Assembly (NCBI RefSeq): GCF_016785945.1
Contig: NZ_JAEMEF010000002.1
Coordinates: 186,001 to 250,000, forward strand
DNA: 64,000 nt
Source: Olleya sediminilitoris
GTDB lineage: Bacteria > Bacteroidota > Bacteroidia > Flavobacteriales > Flavobacteriaceae
Direction of reading: 5' to 3'
In this document: positions 54,560 through 62,414 of the stretch, piece by piece
Layout of the letters: every line of letters begins with the position of its first letter
Numbering within the stretch: the stretch's first letter is position 1
Notes under the pieces: model-generated
What the model was told of the DNA's origin: nothing
Databases searched by the model: none
What the model saw: only the letters and a program-made list of their open reading frames with translations
Made by a program: the position numbers and the translations under genes

Positions 54560-54678
54560 AAATATTTGTTTAAAGTCAAATATAAGATTTTATATTTTTT
54601 TTATGTATTTAAAACTTAATTTAAAACTGAAGAATTGTATTTTTGTTAAAGAAATGATTACTTATTAAATATTACAAC

Positions 54679-54930
54679 ATGGGTTTATTAAGAACCATCC
54701 TTATAATTATATTAATTTATTACGGTTTAAAAATCTTATCTCGTTTGTTTGCTCCTGCGCTTTTTAAATATGCAGCCAAAAAAGCAACACAACGTTTTGG
54801 TGGTGCTTTTAACCAGCAAAGACAAGAACCACTAAAAAAAGAAGGCGAAATTACCATAGATAAAATGCCTGAAAATAAATCTTCAAATAAAAATGTTGGT
54901 GAGTATGTAGATTACGAAGAAATTGAGTAA
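54679..54930 (+). CDS. DUF4834 family small membrane protein
   Basis: An 83-residue protein with one N-terminal membrane helix (LLRTILIIILIYYGLKILSR), a basic stretch (FKYAAKKATQRFGGAFNQQ) and an acidic end (YVDYEEIE). I recognise the DUF4834 family, a small Bacteroidota-specific membrane protein of unknown function. It is 30 bases upstream of the YfhO gene and probably shares its transcript, as commonly seen. Confidence 0.85.
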   Translation: MGLLRTILIIILIYYGLKILSRLFAPALFKYAAKKATQRFGGAFNQQRQEPLKKEGEITIDKMPENKSSNKNVGEYVDYEEIE

Positions 54931-54960
54931 TTTTCGACCTCACAGTTTTTAAAATCATTT

Positions 54961-57399
54961 ATGCAATTCTCTTTTAAAAAAATCTTACCTCATTTTTTAA
55001 TTTTGGTAGGGTTTATTATCTGCTCATTAGCTTATTTTAGTCCTGTTTTACAAGGAAAAGTCATTTACCAAAGTGATATTGTTCACTACACAGGAATGGC
55101 CAAACAACAAAAAGATTTTAAAGCCCAAACAGGTCAAGAAACCTATTGGACAAACAGTGCTTTTGGAGGTATGCCAACCTACCAATTAGGTGCAAAATAT
55201 CCTCACAATTATATTAAAAAGTTAGATTTGTCTTTAAGGTTTTTACCTAGGCCAGCAGACTATTTATTCTTATATTTTTTAGGTTTTTATGTTTTACTCT
55301 TAGTTTTAAAAGTCGATTGGAAATTAGCAGCTCTTGGTGCTTTGGCATTTGGTTTTTCTACCTATCTTATAATAATATTAGGTGTTGGACATAATAGTAA
55401 AGCGCATGCTATAGCTTACATGCCTTTAGTTTTAAGTGGTATTCTTTTAACTTTTAGAGGTAAGTTTATAGCAGGGTTTTTATTAACTACTGTAGCTATG
55501 GGTCTCGAGTTGGTTGCTAACCATTATCAAATGACCTATTATTTGATGTTATTAGTTTTAGTATTAGGTGGCGCATATTTGGTTGACGCGTATCGTAAAA
55601 AAATGATACCTCATTTTTTTAAAGCTGTAGGTGTATTGTTAGTTGCTGTAATTTTAGCAATAGGTTTAAATGCTACTAATATATTAGCTACTCAGGAGTA
55701 TGTTAAAGAAAGTACTCGTGGGCAAAGTGAGATTACCATTAATGCAGATGGTTCTAAAAAAGAAATCACAAACGGGTTAAGTAAAGATTACATTACAGAA
55801 TACAGTTATGGTAAATTAGAAACCTTTAACTTGTTTGTGCCAAGATTTTTAGGAGGAGGAAGTGGAGAAGACGTCGGAAAAGATTCTGCAATGTATGATT
55901 ATTTTGTATCTCAAGGTGTACCACCTGTTCAAGCTAGAGACTATGCTAACGGATTACCAACATATTGGGGAAGCCAAACCATCGTTGAAGCTCCAGCCTA
56001 TATTGGTGCTGTTGTTATATTTTTATTTGTACTTGGTTTATTTTTAGTCAAAGGACGTTTAAAATGGTGGCTTGCTGGCGGAACGGTTTTGTCATTATTA
56101 CTGTCATATGGTAAGAATTTAGAGTTTTTAACTAACTTTTTTATAGATTTTGTACCGCTTTATAATAAGTTTAGAGCAGTCAGTTCTATTCAGGTTATTA
56201 TGGAATTGTGTATTCCTGTTTTAGCTGTTTTTGCATTAGTTAGACTATTTAATGATGTTGTAAAAACCGAAGAAAAATTAAAAGCTTTAAAATATACCGT
56301 TTATACAACAGCAGGTTTAGCAGTTTTGTTTTTAGTAGCAAAATTTGCAGGACTTATAAGTTTTGTTGGAGGATCTGATGGACAAATAAGAGCCAGTTAC
56401 GGTCAAGCCTTTTTGGATGCTTTAAAAGAAGACAGAGCAAGCTTTTTTACTAATGATACTCTCAGGACTTTAGTTTTTGTTTTATTAGCAGCAGCAGTTA
56501 TTTATTTCTTTTTAAATAAAAAAATAAACGAAACTAAAGTTGTAGTAATTATGGCTTTATTAATTGTTATAGATCTTGTTGGTGTTGATAGACGTTATGT
56601 TAACAACGAAGATTTTGTATCTAAACTAAAAATGGAACGTCCATATCAAGCTAATGGAGCAGATTTAGAAATCCTTAAAGATAAAGACAACTTCCGTGTG
56701 TTTGATATTACTTCAGGAGGAGCAAAAGCTAGTTATTTCCATAATGCATTAGGTGGTTATCATGCTGCAAAACCAAAACGATATCAGGATTTATACGAGT
56801 TTTATATTTCTAAAAATAATATAAACGTGTTAAGTATGCTTAATGCAAAATATATTATCGGTCAAGCCGAAAACAACCAGCCATTTCCGTATGTTAATAA
56901 TGATGCTAATGGTAATGCTTGGTTTGTGCAAAACATGAAAGAAGTTGCTAGTCCTACTGATGAAATATTAGCATTAGATACATTAAAAAGTAAGGAAACA
57001 GCCATTTATTCAAGAGAGCAAATTAAAAGTATTAACTTACCTAAGACATTTAAAACGGACTCTTTAACATCAATTAAAGTAGCGAGTTATAAACCAAACT
57101 ATATAAAATATCAATCTGATAATACAAACAATGGTTTTGCTGTGTTTTCAGAAATGTACTATGGTAATGGATGGAATGCTTATATCGACGGTCAAGCTAA
57201 ACCACATTTTAAAGTTAATTATGCTTTAAGAGGTATGGAAGTACCAAAAGGTAATCATACTATTGAGTTTAAGTTTGAGCCAAAGGTGGTTGAAACAGGA
57301 AGTACTATTGCATTAGCAAGTTCATTAATATTTGGACTGCTTGTATTTGGTGGTTTATTTTTAGGATTTAAAAGTTTTCGTAAAAAGGAAACTGCTTAA
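54961..57399 (+). CDS. YfhO family membrane protein
   Basis: An 812-residue polytopic membrane protein with about 12 helices in the first 560 residues and a soluble C-terminal domain before a last helix (about 780-805). The family signature SPVLQGKVIYQSDIVHYTGMAKQ at the N terminus and the loop AFGGMPTYQLGAKYPHN match YfhO. YfhO proteins are GT-C-like and are thought to add sugars to lipid-linked or wall polymers in Gram-positives. Here it is followed by a glycosyltransferase and a flippase, so a role in surface glycan assembly is likely. Confidence 0.9.
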   Translation: MQFSFKKILPHFLILVGFIICSLAYFSPVLQGKVIYQSDIVHYTGMAKQQKDFKAQTGQETYWTNSAFGGMPTYQLGAKYPHNYIKKLDLSLRFLPRPADYLFLYFLGFYVLLLVLKVDWKLAALGALAFGFSTYLIIILGVGHNSKAHAIAYMPLVLSGILLTFRGKFIAGFLLTTVAMGLELVANHYQMTYYLMLLVLVLGGAYLVDAYRKKMIPHFFKAVGVLLVAVILAIGLNATNILATQEYVKESTRGQSEITINADGSKKEITNGLSKDYITEYSYGKLETFNLFVPRFLGGGSGEDVGKDSAMYDYFVSQGVPPVQARDYANGLPTYWGSQTIVEAPAYIGAVVIFLFVLGLFLVKGRLKWWLAGGTVLSLLLSYGKNLEFLTNFFIDFVPLYNKFRAVSSIQVIMELCIPVLAVFALVRLFNDVVKTEEKLKALKYTVYTTAGLAVLFLVAKFAGLISFVGGSDGQIRASYGQAFLDALKEDRASFFTNDTLRTLVFVLLAAAVIYFFLNKKINETKVVVIMALLIVIDLVGVDRRYVNNEDFVSKLKMERPYQANGADLEILKDKDNFRVFDITSGGAKASYFHNALGGYHAAKPKRYQDLYEFYISKNNINVLSMLNAKYIIGQAENNQPFPYVNNDANGNAWFVQNMKEVASPTDEILALDTLKSKETAIYSREQIKSINLPKTFKTDSLTSIKVASYKPNYIKYQSDNTNNGFAVFSEMYYGNGWNAYIDGQAKPHFKVNYALRGMEVPKGNHTIEFKFEPKVVETGSTIALASSLIFGLLVFGGLFLGFKSFRKKETA

Positions 57400-57435
57400 T
57401 CATACTTGGCTTAATTTCCGCGAAAGCGTTATATC

Positions 57436-58722
57436 ATGGATAAAAAAAAGGTACTTATAATTACATATTATTGGCCACCAGCAGGAGGACCAGGAGTACA
57501 GCGTTGGTTAAAATTTGTAAAGTATTTACCAGAGTTTAATATTGAGCCAATTGTGTATTGTCCTTCTAATGCTAATTACCCTATTTTAGACCAGTCTTTA
57601 CAGTCAGAAGTTGATCCAAGTATAACTATTTTACAACAGCCCATTAAAGAGCCTTATAAACTTGCACAATTGTTTTCTAAAAAAAGTAAAACAATTAGTA
57701 AAGGGATTATTGCCGAAAAAAATAAACAAAGCTTAATCGAGCGTTTGATGTTATTTGTTAGAGGTAATTTTTTTATACCTGATGCTAGAAAAAATTGGGT
57801 TAAGCCTTCAGTAAATTATTTATCTACTTACATTTTAGATTTTAATATTGATACAATTATTACTAGTGGTCCTCCACATAGTTTGCATTTAATTGGTATA
57901 CAATTACAGCAAAAATTAGGTGTTAAATGGATAGCAGATTTTAGAGATCCGTGGACAAGTATAGGTTACCATAAACAATTAAAACTGACTAAAACATCTG
58001 CTAAAAAACATAAAAATTTAGAGTATAAAGTGCTTAATAGTGCCAACCAAATTATTGTAACTAGTCCTAGTACTAAAACGGAGTTTGAACAGATAACTAA
58101 TCAGTCAATTTCTGTCATAACTAATGGTTATGACAAAGAAGAAGTTGTTGTAAATCAGTTAGATAAAAAGTTTACTTTATCGCATATTGGGTCTTTGTTA
58201 TCCAAACGAAACCCTCAAGTTTTATGGAAAGTACTCCAAGATTTAAAACAGGAAGATCAAGATTTTGCAAATCAGTTTCAGTTAAATTTAGTAGGTTCAG
58301 TTGGTGAAGAAATACTTCAATCTATCGCTAAATTTGATTTAACTAATAGTTTAAATAATGTTGGTTATTTAACTCATATTGAAGCAATTGAGTATCAAAA
58401 AAAATCCCAATTATTATTATTGATTGAAATAGATAGTGAAGATACAAAAGCAATCATACCAGGAAAAATATTTGAATACATGGTTGCTAATAGACCAATT
58501 ATTGCAATTGGTCCAAAAGGTGCAGATGTGGCTTCGATTATTAAAGACACAAACACTGGAGTATTTTTTAATTATCAAGAATATGAAGCTTTAAAACAAA
58601 CCATAAAAAATCATTTTGAAGCTTATAAAAATAATAATTTGTCGACCAATCCTGTTGGATTACAACGTTACTCAAGACGACAATTAACCAAAAAATTAGC
58701 AAGCTTAATTAACCCTTGCTAA
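57436..58722 (+). CDS. Glycosyltransferase family 4-like
   Basis: A 428-residue GT-B glycosyltransferase. N-terminal domain: ITYYWPPAGGPGVQRWLKFVKYLPEF (the acceptor side); a TSGPPHSLHLIGIQL loop near residue 140; C-terminal domain: LSHIGSLLSKRNPQVLW and PGKIFEYMVANRPIIAIGP near residue 345, with the conserved Glu for nucleotide sugar binding. Donor and acceptor unknown. It lies 36 bases after YfhO; the gap contains one copy of the repeated 16-base word (57415-57430). 26 bases separate it from the flippase gene. Confidence 0.9.
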   Translation: MDKKKVLIITYYWPPAGGPGVQRWLKFVKYLPEFNIEPIVYCPSNANYPILDQSLQSEVDPSITILQQPIKEPYKLAQLFSKKSKTISKGIIAEKNKQSLIERLMLFVRGNFFIPDARKNWVKPSVNYLSTYILDFNIDTIITSGPPHSLHLIGIQLQQKLGVKWIADFRDPWTSIGYHKQLKLTKTSAKKHKNLEYKVLNSANQIIVTSPSTKTEFEQITNQSISVITNGYDKEEVVVNQLDKKFTLSHIGSLLSKRNPQVLWKVLQDLKQEDQDFANQFQLNLVGSVGEEILQSIAKFDLTNSLNNVGYLTHIEAIEYQKKSQLLLLIEIDSEDTKAIIPGKIFEYMVANRPIIAIGPKGADVASIIKDTNTGVFFNYQEYEALKQTIKNHFEAYKNNNLSTNPVGLQRYSRRQLTKKLASLINPC

Positions 58723-58748
58723 CTTAGTTTTTAATCCACCACTACCTT

Positions 58749-60200
58749 ATGGGAATCGTTGTTAATCAATCTATCAAAAATACTGTAATTACATACATTG
58801 GATTTGGTGTTGGAGCTATTAATGTCATTTTTTTATATACTCAATTTTTAAGTGAAGCTTACTTTGGATTAATAACTTTTATATTATCTACAGCTAATAT
58901 TTTAATGCCTTTAATGGCTTTTGGTGTACATAATACTATTGTTAAATTTTATTCTTCCTTTAAGACTAGACAATCTCAAAATAGCTTTTTAACCTTAATG
59001 TTAGTGTTGCCTTTAGCAGTAGTAATTCCTGCAGGAATTGTAACACATTTTGGTTATGATTATATCGCAAATTGGTTATCTAAAAAAAATAGTATAATCA
59101 AAGATTACACATGGTTAATATATGTTTGCGCAGTTATGTTTGCTTATTTTGAAGTGTTTTATGCTTGGAGTAGAGTGCAAATGCAAAGTGTTTTTGGAAA
59201 CTTTATGAAAGAGGTGTTTCATAGAGTATGCATTATGGTTTTATTGTTGCTATTGCATTATAAATACCTATCTGTAGATCAATTAATATACAGTATTGTT
59301 TTGGTTTATATTTTAAGAACTTTAATAATGAAATTGTATGCGTTTAGCTTGAGACTTCCTGTTTTAAAGTTAGTTAAGATTCCAAATTTAAAATCGGTTT
59401 TAAAATATTCTGCTTTAATAATTATTGCAGGCTCTGTAGCAAACATAGTTTTAGAAATTGATAAGTTTATGCTTGGTCAGTTTGAAGCTATTACTAATGT
59501 AGCGTATTATGGTGTAGCTATTTATATTGCAGCTGTTATTGGTGTGCCTTCAAGAGCTATGCATTTAATAACGCATCCAATTACTGCTAAGTTGTTAAAC
59601 GATAAGGATAAGATTGGTCTAAATACTTTGTATCAAAAAAGCTCTATTAACTTGTTTATAATTAGTGGGTTTATTTTTTTATGTATTATCATAAATATTA
59701 ATCAACTGTATTTATTAATTCCTGATAATTATAGTGAAGGCTTTATGGTGGTTTTAATAATAGGATTAGCTAAACTGTCAGATAGTTTAACAGGAAATAA
59801 CAACGCTATACTTTTTAATAGTGACTATTATAGAATGGTTTTGGTTTTTGGAGTGATGTTAGCAATTTTGACGGTATTATTAAATTATATGTTTATTCCG
59901 TCGTTTGGATTAAACGGAGCAGCTTACGCAAGCGGTATTACTATTGTTTTATATAACATGGTTAAACTGCTGTTCGTTTACAGTAAGTTTAAGATTCAAC
60001 CCTTTACAATTTCAACTTTAAAAACTTTAGTTTTAATAGTTGTTTTTGGTGTAGCACTTTATTTTTGGGAGTTTAGTTTTAATCCAATACTTAACATTGT
60101 TTTAAAAACTATAATTTTAATAATCGCTTATGGAGTTTCTGTGTATAAATTTAATTTATCCGAAGATATTTCTGTTATAGTAAAACGTTTTATCCCATAA
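58749..60200 (+). CDS. Polysaccharide flippase (Wzx/MATE-like)
   Basis: A 483-residue membrane protein with about 12-14 helices of the MOP superfamily, the flippase for lipid-linked oligosaccharides. Typical segments are YIGFGVGAINVIFLYTQFLS (start), VHNTIVKFYSSF, IIAGSVANIVLEIDKFMLGQFE and PSRAMHLITHPITAKLLNDKD. It is the last gene of a group with YfhO and a glycosyltransferase, so it likely exports the glycan they build. Ends at the terminator at 60201-60251. Confidence 0.88.
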   Translation: MGIVVNQSIKNTVITYIGFGVGAINVIFLYTQFLSEAYFGLITFILSTANILMPLMAFGVHNTIVKFYSSFKTRQSQNSFLTLMLVLPLAVVIPAGIVTHFGYDYIANWLSKKNSIIKDYTWLIYVCAVMFAYFEVFYAWSRVQMQSVFGNFMKEVFHRVCIMVLLLLLHYKYLSVDQLIYSIVLVYILRTLIMKLYAFSLRLPVLKLVKIPNLKSVLKYSALIIIAGSVANIVLEIDKFMLGQFEAITNVAYYGVAIYIAAVIGVPSRAMHLITHPITAKLLNDKDKIGLNTLYQKSSINLFIISGFIFLCIIININQLYLLIPDNYSEGFMVVLIIGLAKLSDSLTGNNNAILFNSDYYRMVLVFGVMLAILTVLLNYMFIPSFGLNGAAYASGITIVLYNMVKLLFVYSKFKIQPFTISTLKTLVLIVVFGVALYFWEFSFNPILNIVLKTIILIIAYGVSVYKFNLSEDISVIVKRFIP

Positions 60201-60251
60201 AAAAAAATCCTATTTAAATTGTTTGATTAACAATCTATAATAGGATTTTTT
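60201..60251. terminator. Bidirectional terminator with a nested hairpin
   Basis: AATCCTAT pairs with ATAGGATT over a 26-base loop, which itself contains the inner stem ATTGTT/AACAAT; flanked by A and T runs. Confidence 0.82.
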
Positions 60252-60273
60252 GACTATTCAAATGTGTCTATTT

Positions 60274-61356
60274 CTATCTTCTAGATCTTGTGCTTCTTGA
60301 TTTGCTTGAAGATTTACTTCTAGAGTTTGTACTTCTTGTAGTAGATTTGGCTCTACTAGTATTTCTAGTGCTTTTTGTTTTAACAGCACTTCTTGTTCTT
60401 GGCTTAGCAACAGATGTTTTTGTTCTAGTTCTAGGTATACTTGTTCTAGTGTTATTAGTTCTAGGTTTAGAGGTTACCGTTTTATTTGTTCTAGTTCTTG
60501 GTGTACTAGTCGTAGCTCTATTGTTTCTAGTTCTAGGAGTAGAAGTTGCAGTTTGGTTACCTCTAGTTCTTGTGGAAACAGTTTGGTTTCTTCTTGTTCT
60601 AGGTGTTGAAACAGCATTGTTTCTTGATCTAGTTGTACTTGTTGCTCTTGGAGTTCTTCCATTTGTTCTAGAGGCTAAAGCTCTGTTTCTAGAGATAGTG
60701 TTTCCTCTTCTGTTAGCAACAGCTGTTCTACGTCTGCTATTGTTTAAATATGGTCTATCATATCTGTATCTAACAGGTCTGTAATGTTGTCTATACGGTG
60801 TTGTATATAATACTCTGTAATGTACAGTAGGTAAGATATAGTAGTTGTGCCATGGTCTATAAACATAGGCTCTGTTGTAAATGTTTATAAATCCAGTACA
60901 ATGTGAGTATCTGTTATAACGGTTATAATGAACATATAGTCCTCCAACACGTGTTACATAGCCTCTGTTGTTATAGTTTATGTATACATTTCCAACTTGA
61001 GTAACACGACCGTAATAATCATAATAAACAGGTGTGTTTTCTACTTGTATAACAGCTCCATATTCGTCATACTGTACATAAGCACCATAATCATAACCAG
61101 TGTTAAAGCTAATACTAATGTTTCTAGTATTGATGTTTACATTAACTTTAGGACCATAATTAGGCATATAAAAGTCAAACTGACCATCTGCATAAACCGA
61201 AAACTCGATACCTGCTTCTTGAAATATAAATTGATTACCATATCCTCTTACATAAGAGTTGTTAATAATACCATTATCTACTGTGTTGTTAGTGTCTGCA
61301 TTAACAGTAAATCCGCTAAGGAATAAAGCTGATAATAAAAGGAATAAATGTTTCAT
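60274..61356 (-). CDS. Secreted repeat protein with an Arg/Ser/Thr-rich tail
   Basis: A 360-residue exported protein. Signal peptide about 1-20 (FTVNA end). Residues about 40-60 contain AGIEFSVYADGQFDF, shared with the neighbour at 61519. Residues 100-147 are three 16-residue repeats of the form GRVTQVGNVYINYNNR. After about 210 comes a 150-residue tract extremely rich in R, T, S, P and N, with imperfect repeats like TSTPRTRNNR. The mature protein is very basic. It may bind a polyanion such as LPS, DNA or teichoic-like glycan (inference). A sigma-54-like site is upstream at 61391-61407. Function unknown. Confidence 0.82.
   Translation of the reverse strand: MKHLFLLLSALFLSGFTVNADTNNTVDNGIINNSYVRGYGNQFIFQEAGIEFSVYADGQFDFYMPNYGPKVNVNINTRNISISFNTGYDYGAYVQYDEYGAVIQVENTPVYYDYYGRVTQVGNVYINYNNRGYVTRVGGLYVHYNRYNRYSHCTGFINIYNRAYVYRPWHNYYILPTVHYRVLYTTPYRQHYRPVRYRYDRPYLNNSRRRTAVANRRGNTISRNRALASRTNGRTPRATSTTRSRNNAVSTPRTRRNQTVSTRTRGNQTATSTPRTRNNRATTSTPRTRTNKTVTSKPRTNNTRTSIPRTRTKTSVAKPRTRSAVKTKSTRNTSRAKSTTRSTNSRSKSSSKSRSTRSRR
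60277..60729 (-). repeat. Low-complexity repeat tract encoding the basic tail
   Basis: Imperfect short repeats encoding [ST]-x-P-R-T-R units; the plus strand shows repeated TTCTAGTTCTAGG-like words. The spurious long open frames on the opposite strand here come from this composition. Confidence 0.75.
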
Positions 61357-61390
61357 AACTAATTGTTTTAAGATTGAACAATTAACTAAT

Positions 61391-61407
61391 TACAAGCATC
61401 GTGCCAA
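61391..61407 (-). promoter_or_regulatory. Sigma-54-like -24/-12 promoter of the 360-residue protein gene
   Basis: Minus-strand TTGGCACGATGCTTGTA. The -24 half TTGGCACG is perfect; the -12 half is TTGT where TTGC is consensus. Distance to the ATG at 61356 leaves a leader of about 25 bases. Confidence 0.6.
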
Positions 61408-61463
61408 AAACAAAAATGTAACAATATCAAGGGTTTATGAAGGTTGTTGCTTTTTAAAACAAC

Positions 61464-61496
61464 AAAAACCCATAACGCTTGTTTATGGGTTTTTTA
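61464..61496 (-). terminator. Terminator after the 215-residue protein gene
   Basis: Minus-strand AACCCATAA/TTATGGGTT with a 7-base loop, followed by a T-rich run and a second weak hairpin. Confidence 0.82.
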
Positions 61497-61518
61497 TATT
61501 TAAAATGTAAAAAGGGTA

Positions 61519-62166
61519 TTATCTTTTTCTAGTTTCTGTTACAATCTTTTTTTGTTCTTGTCTATAATAATAGTTGTCATTGTTATTTTGGTTATACTCA
61601 TAATGACCATTATTAGTTTGGTTAACAATAGGAGTGGAGTTATGGTTATTATTATATCTGTTTATTTGACCTATAGTTCTTACCAATTGACCAAATCTGT
61701 TATATTGTAAACGCATACCACCAATTTGACTAACAAAACCTTGACGGTTATAACTTACATAAACCGATCCTAATCTTTTAATTTGCCCGCTTCTGTTATA
61801 ATTTAAAAACACATTACCAACACGTCTAACTTTACCATCTCTATCATGTGTAATGATAACACCATTGTCTCTTGGGTTAAAATATTGTGTTCCAGGTGCA
61901 CCATAAGTAGTATTTAAAGCACGTCTTTTATTAGTGCTTTGTCTATAATAATTGTCACCTTGAGTTTGTGATAACTGTGTGTTAAAATCAAAAGTTCCGT
62001 CATTAAATAATAAAAACTCAACACCACGTTCAATAAAAGTAATAGGTTGTGTGTAATAATTTCTGTTTTGTACTAAATCTTCACCTTGCGATGCAGACTT
62101 AGTTTCTGCTGTAACGGTTGTTAATCCCATTAACAAACCTGTAAATAATAGTACTAATTTTTTCAT
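61519..62166 (-). CDS. Secreted repeat protein, paralogue without the basic tail
   Basis: A 215-residue exported protein paralogous to the next gene downstream. Signal peptide about 1-20 (TTVTA end). It shares RGVEFLLFNDGTFDFN around residues 47-62 with its neighbour. Residues 111-174 are four tandem 16-residue repeats of the form GKVRRVGNVFLNYNRS, with Y-N-R and G-x-V positions conserved. The C-terminal 30 residues are Asn-rich. Soluble, probably periplasmic or surface. A sigma-54-like site lies at 62234-62250. Function unknown. Confidence 0.82.
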   Translation of the reverse strand: MKKLVLLFTGLLMGLTTVTAETKSASQGEDLVQNRNYYTQPITFIERGVEFLLFNDGTFDFNTQLSQTQGDNYYRQSTNKRRALNTTYGAPGTQYFNPRDNGVIITHDRDGKVRRVGNVFLNYNRSGQIKRLGSVYVSYNRQGFVSQIGGMRLQYNRFGQLVRTIGQINRYNNNHNSTPIVNQTNNGHYEYNQNNNDNYYYRQEQKKIVTETRKR

Positions 62167-62233
62167 AGTAAAAAGGATTTAGATTTTGCCTACTTATCAA
62201 GCGTTTCGGCATTCGCTATATTGACTAGTTAGT

Positions 62234-62250
62234 TTCAATAGCTGTGCCAA
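62234..62250 (-). promoter_or_regulatory. Sigma-54-like -24/-12 promoter of the 215-residue protein gene
   Basis: Minus-strand TTGGCACAGCTATTGAA. TTGGCAC is perfect, spacing to TTG is 5 as in the neighbouring site, and the -12 half is TTGA instead of TTGC. A leader of about 57 bases would follow. Confidence 0.6.
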
Positions 62251-62306
62251 ACTTGTTAAGTGTTGATTTCACTATGCTTTTCAGCTTATTTTTAAAGTGT
62301 TTTTTA

Positions 62307-62321
62307 TTCGGTTAAACCGAA
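62307..62321. promoter_or_regulatory. Palindrome upstream of the sigma-54-like promoter, possible activator site
   Basis: TTCGGTTAAACCGAA is a perfect palindrome about 60 bases upstream of the -24 element. Another AACCGAA copy lies at 62393-62399 next to the palindrome GAAACATTGTTTC (62397-62409). Sigma-54 promoters need upstream activator sites, so this position is suggestive. Confidence 0.4.
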
Positions 62322-62414
62322 ATTAAAGCGCATGATAAATACGCTTGCCAGCTAATTTGAAATTTACTAACAAAAATTTTAAGACTGTTTCAAACCGAAA
62401 CATTGTTTCAAGAT

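Noticed and set aside
60290-60784. Plus-strand leucine/valine-rich open frame opposite the basic-tail protein
   Set aside because: It is the antisense shadow of Arg/Ser/Thr codons; the minus-strand frame has a signal peptide and a repeat domain shared with its neighbour.
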